The notes under the pieces: model-generated | Told to the model about the DNA's origin: nothing | What the model saw: the letters and a program-made list of their open reading frames with translations, nothing else | The model's database searches: none | Part shown: in pieces, positions 19,849 to 28,240 of the stretch | Layout: each line of letters begins with the position of its first letter | How positions within the stretch are numbered: position 1 is the first letter of the stretch | Assembly: GCF_003752405.1 (NCBI RefSeq) | Contig: NZ_RKHK01000001.1 | Location: forward strand, 1,054,001-1,118,000 | DNA: 64,000 nucleotides | Source: Bogoriella caseilytica | GTDB taxonomy: Bacteria > Actinomycetota > Actinomycetes > Actinomycetales > Actinomycetaceae | Direction of reading: 5' to 3' | Position numbers and translations under genes: made by a program

Positions 19849-19869
19849 GGGCGCGATCGGCACCGAATC
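19822..19869. repeat. Hairpin repeat, short type, degenerate copy 3
   Basis: Outer arms GGTTCG/CGAATC and inner TTGTCGA/TCGGCA-type pairing enclose GGCCCCAGTAAGGGC, a diverged version of the core. The TAA stop of the AbiEi/DUF559 gene (19846-19848) sits in the loop, so the gene may have acquired this end by insertion of the element. Confidence 0.5.
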
Positions 19870-19885
19870 GCGCGACGATGGGCCC

Positions 19886-20368
19886 ATGGGCGGCCACGAA
19901 CGCACCGAAGACGGGCACCACCTGATCATCAATGGCCGGAAGTGGCGCGCCTCCGACCCCGCCATCCCCGAGCCCTTGCGCCAGGAACTGGTCACAGAGC
20001 TGATGACTGCCCGGCGCCTGATCAAGAGCCGTGGCGATGAGGGGCGATTCCGCGCCCACGACGCCAAGGTCGCGCTCGGCGAGCGCGGCGAACCGTGGTG
20101 GGAGACGAGCAAGGACGGTCAGCGCGAGCGCCTGGGCGCTGCCGTGCGGGCACTACTGCGCAAGCGGGAGGGATCGACCATCTGCCCCAGCGACGCCGCC
20201 CGCATCGTCGGTGGAGAGAACTGGCGAGAGCTGATGCCGCTGGCACGAGAGGTGGCCGGCGACCTCGCCGGAACCGAGGAGGTCCGCATCACTCAGCGTG
20301 GCGACGAGGTCTCCGCTGATGCCAGCGGACCCATCCGCCTCGCTCCCGGGCCTGCTCTGCAGCACTGA
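19886..20368 (+). CDS. DUF3253 domain protein
   Basis: 160 residues. An N-terminal segment (LIINGRKWRASDPAIPEPLR) with a short helical hairpin is followed by the DUF3253 region (about 75-150): LLRKREGSTICPSDAARIVG, then GENWRELMPLAREVA and VRITQRGDEVS. DUF3253 has a small winged-helix-like appearance and no known activity. Separate start, 38 bp after the DUF559 gene; a hairpin repeat follows 24 bp after the stop. Confidence 0.8.
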   Translation: MGGHERTEDGHHLIINGRKWRASDPAIPEPLRQELVTELMTARRLIKSRGDEGRFRAHDAKVALGERGEPWWETSKDGQRERLGAAVRALLRKREGSTICPSDAARIVGGENWRELMPLAREVAGDLAGTEEVRITQRGDEVSADASGPIRLAPGPALQH

Positions 20369-20391
20369 GCCGCGTTGATGTGGCGCGATCC

Positions 20392-20429
20392 GCTGCCGAT
20401 TGCGCCCTCATAGGGGCGAAGTCAGCAAC
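20392..20429. repeat. Hairpin repeat, short type, copy 4
   Basis: Core GCCCTCATAGGGGC, identical over 14 nt to the copy at 37519, with partly decayed arms GCTGCCGATTG and AAGTCAGCAAC (8 of 12 positions still pair, one as G-T). It lies 24 bp past the DUF3253 stop. Confidence 0.65.
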
Positions 20430-20522
20430 GAACCGGTGACACGGGGCGCCGGTGGCCACGATCGGCAACCGCGCGACGTCGGAGCGCTCGACTCGTTCGG
20501 GAATAACCACCACTCGGACCAG

Positions 20523-20543
20523 GTTGAGCCTGTCAGACTCAAG
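20523..20543. promoter_or_regulatory. HAIR operator 1 upstream of dnaK
   Basis: TTGAGC-N7-ACTCAAG: a near-perfect HAIR half-site pair with the standard 7-nt spacer. It is 116 bp before the dnaK start. A -35-like TTGGCA at 20559-20564 lies between this and the second HAIR, so repressor bound at both would bracket the promoter. Confidence 0.85.
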
Positions 20544-20585
20544 TTTGAGCATCCCGATTTGGCACTCGCCCGTCGAGCGTGCAAA

Positions 20586-20606
20586 CTTGAGCGCATAGGA
20601 CTCAAG
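20586..20606. promoter_or_regulatory. HAIR operator 2 upstream of dnaK
   Basis: CTTGAGC-N7-ACTCAAG, matching the HAIR consensus at 13 of 14 half-site bases. It is 53 bp before the dnaK ATG, 63 bp from HAIR 1 (six helical turns, same face). HspR, the last gene of this operon, should repress through both. Confidence 0.9.
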
Positions 20607-20658
20607 AAGCCCGGGTCAGCTGACCATCGGGCACATGACCGTGAGGAGCAGAATCACC

Positions 20659-22515
20659 ATGGGACGTGCAGTCGGCATCGACCTCGGCACCACGAACTCC
20701 GTCGTCTCCGTGCTGGAGGGCGGCGAACCTACCGTCATCGCGAACGCAGAGGGCGCCCGGACCACCCCGTCCGTCGTGGCCTTCTCCAAGTCCGGCGAGG
20801 TTCTCGTCGGTGAGGTGGCCAAGCGCCAGGCGGCCACCAACGTGGACCGCACCATCTCCTCGGTCAAGCGCCACATGGGCACGGATTGGACCACGGAGAT
20901 CGACGGCAAGACCTACACCCCGCAGGAGATGTCGGCTCGCATCCTCGGCAAGCTGAAGAAGGACGCCGAGTCCTACCTCGGCGAGCCAGTCACCGATGCC
21001 GTGGTCACCGTGCCCGCGTACTTCAACGACGCCGAGCGTCAGGCCACCAAGGACGCCGGGCAGATCGCCGGGCTGAACGTGCTGCGCATTGTCAACGAGC
21101 CCACCGCTGCGGCACTGGCCTACGGCCTGGAAAAGGGCAAGGAAGACGAGCTCATCCTGGTCTTCGACCTCGGTGGCGGCACCTTCGACGTCTCCCTGCT
21201 CGAGGTGGGCAAGGACGAGGACGACTTCTCCACCATCCAGGTGCGCGCCACCAACGGTGACAACCGGCTCGGCGGCGACGACTGGGACCAGCGGATCGTG
21301 GACTGGCTGGTCAAGCAGGTCAAGAACAAGGAGGGCGCGGACCTCGCCAAGGACCGTATCGCCCTGAAGCGACTCCTCGAGGCCGCCGAGCAGGCGAAGA
21401 AGGAACTCTCCTCCACCACCAGCACCAACATCTCGCTGCAGTACCTGTCGATGACGGCCGACGGCCCCATCCATCTGGACGAGACGCTCACCCGCGCCGC
21501 CTTCCAGGAGATGACCTCCGACCTGATCGAGCGCACCAAGCAGCCCTTCCACAACGTGATCAAGGACGCCGGGATCTCCGTCTCCGAAATCGACCACGTG
21601 GTGCTCGTGGGCGGCTCCACCCGCATGCCTGCCGTCTCCGACGTGGTGCGTGAGCTCACCGGTGGCAAGGAGCCGAACAAGAGCGTGAACCCGGACGAGG
21701 TCGTGGCCGTGGGCGCTGCCCTGCAGGCCGGCGTGATCCAGGGCGACCGCAAGGACGTGCTGCTGATCGACGTCACCCCGCTGTCCCTGGGCATCGAGAC
21801 CAAGGGCGGGATCATGACCAAGCTGATCGAGCGCAACACCGCGATCCCGACCAAGCGCTCCGAGGTGTTCTCCACCGCCGAGGACAACCAGCCGGCCGTG
21901 ACCATCCAGGTCTTCCAGGGTGAGCGGGACTTCACCCGCGACAACAAGGCCCTGGGCACCTTCGAGCTGACCGGCATCGCCCCGGCTCCGCGCGGCACCC
22001 CGCAGATCGAGGTCACCTTCGACATCGACGCCAATGGCATCGTGCACGTCTCGGCCACCGACAAGGGCACCGGCACGGAGCAGTCGATGACCATCACCGG
22101 CGGTTCGGCCCTCCCCAAGGAGGACATCGACCAGATGATCAAGGACGCCGAGGCACACGCGGCCGAGGACGCCAAGCGCCGCGAGGAAGCCGAGACCCGC
22201 AATGGCGCCGAGCAGTTGGTGTACTCGACGGAGAAGCTGCTGAACGACAACAGCGAGAAGCTCTCCGAGGAGATCACCACCGAGGTGCGCGGAGCGGTCG
22301 ACGAGCTGAAGAAGGCGCTCGAGGGCGAGGACATCGAAGCGGTCAAGACGGCGCAGCAGAACGTGATGACCGCCAGCCAGAAGATCGGCGAGGCGCTCTA
22401 CGCCTCCGAGGCCGCCGCAGGAGAGGGCGCACCCCAGGGTGAGCCCGAGGCGGCCGACAGCGACGAAGACGTGGTCGACGCCGAGATCGTCGAGGACGAG
22501 GACGAGCAGAAGTGA
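20659..22515 (+). CDS. dnaK: Molecular chaperone DnaK (Hsp70)
   Basis: 618 residues from ATG 20659, giving the standard [14 protein letters not shown] start. Nucleotide-binding domain about 1-355 with phosphate motifs DLGTTNS and [13 protein letters not shown]; substrate-binding domain from about 365 ([15 protein letters not shown]); helical lid from about 480, and an acidic tail ending DEDEQK. It binds unfolded chains in an ATP cycle driven by DnaJ and GrpE, the next two genes, and works with ClpB. First gene of dnaK-grpE-dnaJ-hspR; HspR in actinobacteria uses DnaK as co-repressor, giving feedback on two upstream HAIR sites. Confidence 0.99.
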   Translation: MGRAVGIDLGTTNSVVSVLEGGEPTVIANAEGARTTPSVVAFSKSGEVLVGEVAKRQAATNVDRTISSVKRHMGTDWTTEIDGKTYTPQEMSARILGKLKKDAESYLGEPVTDAVVTVPAYFNDAERQATKDAGQIAGLNVLRIVNEPTAAALAYGLEKGKEDELILVFDLGGGTFDVSLLEVGKDEDDFSTIQVRATNGDNRLGGDDWDQRIVDWLVKQVKNKEGADLAKDRIALKRLLEAAEQAKKELSSTTSTNISLQYLSMTADGPIHLDETLTRAAFQEMTSDLIERTKQPFHNVIKDAGISVSEIDHVVLVGGSTRMPAVSDVVRELTGGKEPNKSVNPDEVVAVGAALQAGVIQGDRKDVLLIDVTPLSLGIETKGGIMTKLIERNTAIPTKRSEVFSTAEDNQPAVTIQVFQGERDFTRDNKALGTFELTGIAPAPRGTPQIEVTFDIDANGIVHVSATDKGTGTEQSMTITGGSALPKEDIDQMIKDAEAHAAEDAKRREEAETRNGAEQLVYSTEKLLNDNSEKLSEEITTEVRGAVDELKKALEGEDIEAVKTAQQNVMTASQKIGEALYASEAAAGEGAPQGEPEAADSDEDVVDAEIVEDEDEQK

Positions 22516-23123
22516 GCGGGCAGGACGGATACGACCCCGAGCCGGAGGACGGCGCAACCCAGTCCGGCGGGCCCCAGTCCGGCGCAGCCGACGGCGGCAC
22601 TGACGAGGCCGCAGCCGCGGCGCCCGAGGACTCGACGGCTAAGGACAGCGCCACCGAGACCGAGGTGAGTGAGCTGGAGCAGGCACAGGCCACAGCCGCT
22701 GACCTGCAGGACCAGCTCGCCCGCCGCGGCGCTGACATGTACAACCTGCAGCAGGAGTACAGCGGCTTCGTGCGCCGGGCGAAGGCCGATGCCGCTAACC
22801 AGCGTCAGGCGGGGGCCCAGGACGTGCTGGAGTCACTCCTGGGGGTACTCGACGAGGTGGAACTGGCCCGCCAGCACGGGGATCTCACCGGCCCCTTCGC
22901 TGCCATCGCCGAGAAGCTGGAATCCACCCTCGGGCAACGATTCGAGCTGGTGCGCTACGGAGCGGTCGGTGAGGCCTTCGACCCCGAGGTCCACGAGGCG
23001 CTCATGCACGAGACCGATGAGGACGCCGAGACGGCCACCGTCAAGCAGGTGCTCCAGCCCGGCTACCGCGCCGGCGAGCGGGTACTGCGCGCGGCCCGGG
23101 TGGCGGTCATCGGACCCCAGTGA
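22512..23123 (+). CDS. grpE: Nucleotide exchange factor GrpE
   Basis: 203 residues from GTG 22512, overlapping the dnaK stop by 4 nt (GTGA). A disordered acidic Ala/Glu/Gly-rich N-terminus (about 1-55) leads to a coiled coil ([18 protein letters not shown]), then the four-helix and beta-wing head with the family motif [16 protein letters not shown] and the closing [20 protein letters not shown]. It dimerises and ejects ADP from DnaK. A perfect 15-bp hairpin separates it from dnaJ. Confidence 0.98.
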   Translation: MSGQDGYDPEPEDGATQSGGPQSGAADGGTDEAAAAAPEDSTAKDSATETEVSELEQAQATAADLQDQLARRGADMYNLQQEYSGFVRRAKADAANQRQAGAQDVLESLLGVLDEVELARQHGDLTGPFAAIAEKLESTLGQRFELVRYGAVGEAFDPEVHEALMHETDEDAETATVKQVLQPGYRAGERVLRAARVAVIGPQ

Positions 23124-23138
23124 GTCGTTCCAAGAGCA

Positions 23139-23178
23139 GTCGTGCGGTGGTGGTCATGCGTGGCCACCACCGCACGAC
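23139..23178 (+). promoter_or_regulatory. Perfect 15-bp stem-loop between grpE and dnaJ
   Basis: Arms GTCGTGCGGTGGTGG (23139-23153) and its exact complement (23164-23178) with a 10-nt loop, 15 bp after the grpE stop and 21 bp before the dnaJ start. No T-tract. In the transcript it could be a partial terminator or RNA-processing site that lowers dnaJ-hspR relative to dnaK-grpE. Confidence 0.7.
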
Positions 23179-23199
23179 ACGTCGTACGAGAGGTGTGTC

Positions 23200-24189
23200 A
23201 TGACCGGTCAAGACTGGCTGGAGAAGGACTTCTACGCCGCTCTGGGCGTGCCGAAAGACGCCGGCAGCGACGAGATCAAGAAGGCGTACCGCAAGCTCGC
23301 CCGCAAGTACCACCCGGACCAGAACCCCGGCGACGATGCGGCCGAGGCAAAGTTCAAGGAGATCGGTGAGGCCTATTCGGTGCTCTCCGACGCCGAGCAG
23401 CGCAAGCAGTACGACGGCCTGCGCGCGATGGCCGGTGGCGGCCCGCGCTTCGCCGCCGGTGGTGGCGGTGCGGGGGCAGGCGGCTTCGACGACCTCTTCT
23501 CCCAGGTCTTCTCCGGCCAGGGCGGCCCGAACGTTCGAGCCCAGCCGGGCATGGGCGGCGGCTTCGAGGACATTCTTTCCGGCATGTTCGGCGGCGGCTC
23601 CCCCGGTGCCGGGCCGGCCGGTTTCGGATCCCGTCGCGCGCCGCAACGCGGGGCCGACGTCGCCGCTCAGGCCACCTTGCCCTTCCGTGAAGCAGTGAAC
23701 GGCACCACCGTGCGCCTGGAGACCAACGGCCGGACCGTCACCGCCCGCATTCCTGCGGGCGTGCGTGATGGGCAGAAGATCCGCCTGCGCGGCAAGGGCC
23801 AGCCCGGGATGGGCGGCGAGCCGGGCGATCTGGTGGTCACCGTGCATGTCGAACCGCACCCGGTGTTCAGCCTGGATGGGAAGAATCTGCGCGTGACCGT
23901 GCCGATCACTTTCGACGAGGCGGCCCTCGGTGCCACGATCGAGGTGCCCACGCTCGATGGCGAGGCCGTGCGGGTCAAGGTACCGGCGGGCACGCCGTCG
24001 GGGCGGACCCTGCGCGCACGCGGCAAGGGCGTCAAGACGGCCGGTGGCAGCAATGACCTGCTCGTCACGGTGCAGGTCGCGGTGCCTGAGCGGCTGCCGC
24101 GCGCCGCCAAGAAGGCGGTCCAAGAGTTCGCCGAGGCGATGGGGGATGCTGACCCCAGGGCCGGATTGATGGAGCAGGCGCGGATGTGA
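23200..24189 (+). CDS. dnaJ: DnaJ-family co-chaperone lacking the zinc-finger domain
   Basis: 329 residues from ATG 23200. J-domain (about 9-75) with the HPD motif in [17 protein letters not shown]; a long Gly/Phe-rich region (about 83-150); then two C-terminal beta-sandwich domains ([34 protein letters not shown]). The four CxxCxGxG zinc repeats of classical DnaJ are absent, so it is of the DnaJ1/CbpA type seen in heat-shock operons of actinobacteria. It stimulates DnaK ATPase. A second, zinc-containing DnaJ probably lies elsewhere with HrcA. Confidence 0.95.
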   Translation: MTGQDWLEKDFYAALGVPKDAGSDEIKKAYRKLARKYHPDQNPGDDAAEAKFKEIGEAYSVLSDAEQRKQYDGLRAMAGGGPRFAAGGGGAGAGGFDDLFSQVFSGQGGPNVRAQPGMGGGFEDILSGMFGGGSPGAGPAGFGSRRAPQRGADVAAQATLPFREAVNGTTVRLETNGRTVTARIPAGVRDGQKIRLRGKGQPGMGGEPGDLVVTVHVEPHPVFSLDGKNLRVTVPITFDEAALGATIEVPTLDGEAVRVKVPAGTPSGRTLRARGKGVKTAGGSNDLLVTVQVAVPERLPRAAKKAVQEFAEAMGDADPRAGLMEQARM

Positions 24190-24217
24190 GCCGGCAGAAC
24201 AACCGGAGGTGAGGGAC

Positions 24218-24631
24218 ATGGACTGGCGTGAGGACGCGCCCATTCTGACGATCTCGGTGGCTGCCGAGATCGCTGGCATGCATCCGCAGACCCTGCGCCA
24301 GTATGACCGTCTCGGGTTGGTCGAGCCGCGACGCACTCGCGGGCGCGGGCGGCGCTACTCGATGCGGGACGTGCGCCGGTTGCGGGAGGTGCAGCGCCTG
24401 AGCCAGGAGGAGGGCGTGAACCTCGCCGGCATCAAGCGGATCCTGGATCTCGAGCGGGAGCTGGAGTCGGTGCGCGCGGAGAACGAACGGCTCCGCCTCA
24501 TCGCCGATCCGGGCCGCCGTGTCTTCGCGGCTGGGTCTGACGGAAACGTGGTCGCGGTGCCCCGGGGTCGCCGGGTCCAGCGCGCGGGGAGCGCGGGCGC
24601 CGTGGTGCTCTGGCGCCCGCGCCGCGACTGA
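24218..24631 (+). CDS. hspR: Heat-shock repressor HspR (MerR family)
   Basis: 137 residues from ATG 24218, preceded by GGAGG at 24205-24209; a GTG at 24209 overlaps that site and is unlikely. MerR-type HTH (ISVAAEIAGMHPQTLRQYDR, LGLVEPRRTRGRGRRYS), then a coiled coil (LDLERELESVRAENERLRL) and a basic tail. It represses this operon and clpB by binding HAIR inverted repeats, three of which are present in the window, using DnaK as co-repressor. Last gene of the operon. Confidence 0.96.
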   Translation: MDWREDAPILTISVAAEIAGMHPQTLRQYDRLGLVEPRRTRGRGRRYSMRDVRRLREVQRLSQEEGVNLAGIKRILDLERELESVRAENERLRLIADPGRRVFAAGSDGNVVAVPRGRRVQRAGSAGAVVLWRPRRD

Positions 24632-24638
24632 GCGCCGC

Positions 24639-25952
24639 CTACCGGTGCGGCAGCCTGGCCATCAACTGGTCGAAGACGTTCTCGCGGGCGAACTGTAGGG
24701 CGTAGTCCCGAGCCCGCTCAGCCCAGGCGCGTCGCTCCTGCGGGCTCATCGAGACGGCCTGGTCGAGTGCAGCCGCCACGGCCTCCGGATCCCCCGGTGG
24801 CACGATGATCGCGGTATCCCCCACTGCTTCACCGATCCCCCCGGTGACGGTGGTGATGACCGGGCCGCCGCCGGCCAGCATCTTCTCCACCAGGGCAATC
24901 CCGAAGGTCTCCACGAACTCGGGACGTGGCTTGCTGGGCAGGGCGTACGCCGCGCAGCCGGCCATGAGATGGACCTTCTCGGCGTCGCCGACGTCGTCGA
25001 AGAAGACGATGCGGTCGGCTGCGGGCGAGGCTGCAGCGAGGGCATGGAGGTCAGCGGCAGCGGGGCCGTTCCCGCAGATCACCAGTCGTGCTCCGGAGTT
25101 GGCCTGCGACTGCGCGAAGCCGGCGATGAGGTCGTCGACGCCCTTTGCTGCGGCGAGCCGGGAGAGGAAGAGGATGTACCCCTGTTCGGTGAGTCCGCGT
25201 CGCTCCAGCACGCGCTCGGTCTCGGCGCGGTCGAGGCCCAGGAAGGCAGCCGTATCGATGGCGGGGTAAGAGATCTGCACGCGGTCGCGCAGGAGCCGCG
25301 CGAAGTCGGTGCCGATGAACTCATCAAGAGCGGTGGCTTCGCTGACCATGAGCTCGCGGGTGTACTCCGAGACGGCCGTACACAGATCATTCGCCAAGTA
25401 GGTGGTGAGCAGGTGCACCGCGGCCCCGTAGTTGCCTTCAGCAATGCAGGTGCGGACCACGTTCGTGATGTCCGAGCCGACCGCTTCGGCGATGGTGGTG
25501 ATCTGGGCCGGCACGCCTGTGGCCGCGGCAGCGCGGGCGGCCTCGACCACGGCGGTGGTGTGCGGAGAGAGGTACAGGGACATCGCCACTGTGGGTACCC
25601 CGTCGCTGAAGAGTTCGATCAGTCGCCCGGTCATGCCCGCGACGTAACGGCCATCGGGAACCCGGTAGTCCCCCACCGGTGCCGGCCGTTCCACGAGGAT
25701 GCCCTCGCTGTAGGGCAGCACCGCGTCGAGCGGTTTGAGGGGCAGCCCGCTCTCCTGCAGGCGTTCGAGGGGCCAGGTCACGATGCGCACCTCGGTGAAG
25801 CCGCGCTGCAGGGCCACTTCGGCGAGGTTGCGCGCCTCACCGGAGTGCCCGCAGATGACCGGATCGGCGCGTACCACGATGACCAGACGGCGGCCCAAGG
25901 CAGCCGATGGGGACGTCGATGCTGCCAGCTGTGCGGAGGTCTCGGAGGTCAT
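24639..25952 (-). CDS. Family 4 glycosyltransferase
   Basis: 437 residues. GT-B fold: N-terminal half begins RRLVIVVRADPVICGHSGEA; the C-terminal nucleotide-sugar domain holds ILFLSRLAAAKGVDDLI, LVICGNGP, and the GT4 E-x7-E region RPEFVETFGIALVEKMLAGG. It is retaining and cytosolic, with no membrane helix; donor and acceptor are unknown. Its ATG overlaps the stop of the GH92 gene by 4 nt, an unusual pairing of a synthetic with a degradative enzyme on the same transcript. Convergent with hspR, only 7 bp apart. Confidence 0.9.
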   Translation of the reverse strand: MTSETSAQLAASTSPSAALGRRLVIVVRADPVICGHSGEARNLAEVALQRGFTEVRIVTWPLERLQESGLPLKPLDAVLPYSEGILVERPAPVGDYRVPDGRYVAGMTGRLIELFSDGVPTVAMSLYLSPHTTAVVEAARAAAATGVPAQITTIAEAVGSDITNVVRTCIAEGNYGAAVHLLTTYLANDLCTAVSEYTRELMVSEATALDEFIGTDFARLLRDRVQISYPAIDTAAFLGLDRAETERVLERRGLTEQGYILFLSRLAAAKGVDDLIAGFAQSQANSGARLVICGNGPAAADLHALAAASPAADRIVFFDDVGDAEKVHLMAGCAAYALPSKPRPEFVETFGIALVEKMLAGGGPVITTVTGGIGEAVGDTAIIVPPGDPEAVAAALDQAVSMSPQERRAWAERARDYALQFARENVFDQLMARLPHR

Positions 25953-28171
25953 GGAGCCATCGCTTCCGTAGGGTCAGGGCGAGAGGGAGGACGAGCGCCG
26001 ACGTCCGTGCCCCAGGCGCTGGGAGAGGCTCCGAGTTCAATGTCGATGGTGCCGCCGGCCGCGAGCTCGGTTCCGGTGATCCAGCTCCGATCCAGCTCCC
26101 GCCCGTTGAGGCGCACTCCCTGCACGTACTGAGCGGGGCCGTGCGGCTCGGGTTCGGTGAATCCCCGCGTGAGGATCTGCAGTTCGGTGCCCACCCCGGT
26201 GCGGATCCGCGACGAGCGGAAGGAGGGGGCGTTGAGCAGGAAGAGGTCTTGACCAGCCACCGGGAACAATCCAAGGGCGGCCCAGACGTACCAGGAGGAC
26301 AGGCCTCCGGAGTCGTCATTCCCGGGCAACCCGCCGCGGCCGGTGCCGTACTGCTGGTGCACGGCGGCGTGGACTACCTCGGCGGTGCGGTCGGGACGGC
26401 CGGCGTACTGGTAGGCCCAGGGCGCATCCATGTCTGGCTCGTTGTTCATACCCTCGAATCGGTTGAGGGCATAACCGCGCCGCATCTCCTCCACGCCGGG
26501 CTGTAGGCCGGGCTGGGTGACATGCTCGGCGCCGTACCCGAAGAAGGCGTCGAGCATCCGCACGAAGGCCTCGTCACCACCGGCCAGGGCGATGCGGGCG
26601 GCCATGTCGTGCATGAGGCGGAAGGAGTAGTTCCACTTCCCGCCCTCGTAGTAGGCGGAGTCCTTCACCAGGCCGGTGGCCTCGTCATAGGCGTTGCGCC
26701 AGCGCTCGGCGAGCGGTGCGAGCTCGGCGACGAGCTGGCGGTCCCCCTGCCGGTGCGCGATCGCTGCGGTGCACCAGTAGCCGAAGGCCAGGTCCAGGGT
26801 GTGGCTGATCGGGTTGGTCTCCCCGGCGAGCAGGAAGTCCTCGCCGTACATCCGGCGCAGGTCGTTGTTCATGTGCACCAGTGCCCAGTCCCAGTCCATC
26901 CCGGGCAGGCCGCGGCGGCACAGGTCGGTGAGGAAGGTGTGGGCCAGGGCCGAGGCCTGACGGAAGAACTGATCCGAGCCGCGCGACATCCGGTAGCCGA
27001 CCGGCAGGTTCCCTTCTTCCTCACACACCCGCAAGAGCGCCTCGGCGAGCTCCATCGCGCGTTCCGGGCGCAGGATGGTCAGCAGGGGCAGCTGGGTGCG
27101 GTAGATGTCCCACATGGTGGAGATATCGAAGGCGAAGGCTCCGTCGTGGGGCCAGAACGGGCTCTCCCCTGCGGCCAGGCAGGGCTTGATGAGTGAGTGG
27201 TACAGCGCCGTGCTGAACACGGTGCGCTGACGCTGCGAACCCGTCTCGATCTCGATCTGGTCGAAGTGTTCGCGCCACATCCGGCGGGTGGCGTTGTGGC
27301 GCTTCTCGAAGGAGCGCGGGCCGGCGTCGCAGTCGTTGTAGAGGTTCTCCCGGGCTTGCTCCGCGCCGCGCAGGGAGAAGCCGAATCGCAACTCCACGGT
27401 CTGGCCGGCCAGGGCGGGGCCAGCCCACATCAGGCCGAAGGGCCGCAGGGTGGTGGGGCGGATGTACTCGAAGTCCAGCCGGCTCCCGCCGGGCATGAGG
27501 CGCCGGTCGTACCAGAGCATCTGCCGCCAGTCCGCGGCGTCGCACTCCATGTGCACCGCCAGTGGGGCTCCTTCAACCGTGATCTCGCCCTGGGCCATCT
27601 GCGGTGACAGCGAGGAGAGGTGGGCGCGCAGCGGGATGGTGGCGCCGTGGCGGATGGACAGTCCGCCGAGAGAGGCGTCGATGACCACCCGGGCGTTGGT
27701 GTGCTCGGGAAAGGTATAGCGGTGCACAGCGGACTTGGGGCCGACGGTGATCTCGCAGCGGACCCCCGAGGAGAGCGTGGCAGCGTAGTAGCCCGGCGAG
27801 GCCTCCTCCTCGACGATGTCCCACAGCTCCCCGAGGGCGTCGAGCGGCTGAATCATCGGGGTGACGCGGAAGTAGTTGTAGTACTTGCGGATGGCGCCGG
27901 TGCCGGACTGCTGGAAATGGGTGAAGCCCGAGGCACGCAACGAGGTGTGCAGCTCAGGCGGCAGGCCCTCGGTGGACAGGTCGTGGCGGCCATACCCGGT
28001 GGGGTAGGCGCCGGAGTAGGCGCAGGCGGAGACCATGCCGAGCGGATACGTAGCACCCGGGTGGGTGTTGCCGACCTGCGGCTTCGGAGACCACCAGGTG
28101 GCGGCTAGACCGCTCCGCGGCGGCAGGTCGGTGATATCCGTCCCGATGAACGGATCGACGTGGTCAATCAT
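25949..28171 (-). CDS. GH92 family glycosidase (alpha-mannosidase type)
   Basis: 740 residues from ATG 28171 (MIDHVDPFIGTD, the usual GH92 beginning VxPFIGT); a further 14 codons upstream are unsupported. The N-terminal beta-sandwich domain is followed by the (alpha/alpha)6 barrel with GNLPVGYRMSRGSDQFF-type sequence and the catalytic region PGNDDSGGLSSWYVWAALGL. The GND-D pair matches the general-base and calcium-binding residues of GH92. GH92 enzymes are calcium-dependent exo-alpha-mannosidases. No signal peptide is seen, so it acts on imported or intracellular glycans. Coupled to the GT4 gene. Confidence 0.93.
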   Translation of the reverse strand: MIDHVDPFIGTDITDLPPRSGLAATWWSPKPQVGNTHPGATYPLGMVSACAYSGAYPTGYGRHDLSTEGLPPELHTSLRASGFTHFQQSGTGAIRKYYNYFRVTPMIQPLDALGELWDIVEEEASPGYYAATLSSGVRCEITVGPKSAVHRYTFPEHTNARVVIDASLGGLSIRHGATIPLRAHLSSLSPQMAQGEITVEGAPLAVHMECDAADWRQMLWYDRRLMPGGSRLDFEYIRPTTLRPFGLMWAGPALAGQTVELRFGFSLRGAEQARENLYNDCDAGPRSFEKRHNATRRMWREHFDQIEIETGSQRQRTVFSTALYHSLIKPCLAAGESPFWPHDGAFAFDISTMWDIYRTQLPLLTILRPERAMELAEALLRVCEEEGNLPVGYRMSRGSDQFFRQASALAHTFLTDLCRRGLPGMDWDWALVHMNNDLRRMYGEDFLLAGETNPISHTLDLAFGYWCTAAIAHRQGDRQLVAELAPLAERWRNAYDEATGLVKDSAYYEGGKWNYSFRLMHDMAARIALAGGDEAFVRMLDAFFGYGAEHVTQPGLQPGVEEMRRGYALNRFEGMNNEPDMDAPWAYQYAGRPDRTAEVVHAAVHQQYGTGRGGLPGNDDSGGLSSWYVWAALGLFPVAGQDLFLLNAPSFRSSRIRTGVGTELQILTRGFTEPEPHGPAQYVQGVRLNGRELDRSWITGTELAAGGTIDIELGASPSAWGTDVGARPPSRPDPTEAMAP

Positions 28172-28240
28172 GGTCGGACGATACTGAGCGAATGTGACGG
28201 GGGTGTTGCGCACGCCGGTGCGGGCCGCTCGTCGAGTGCG

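Noticed and set aside
20602-22557. 651-codon open frame antisense to dnaK
   Set aside because: Mirror frame created by codon bias at third positions; no domain, start signal or similarity, and dnaK on the other strand is certain.
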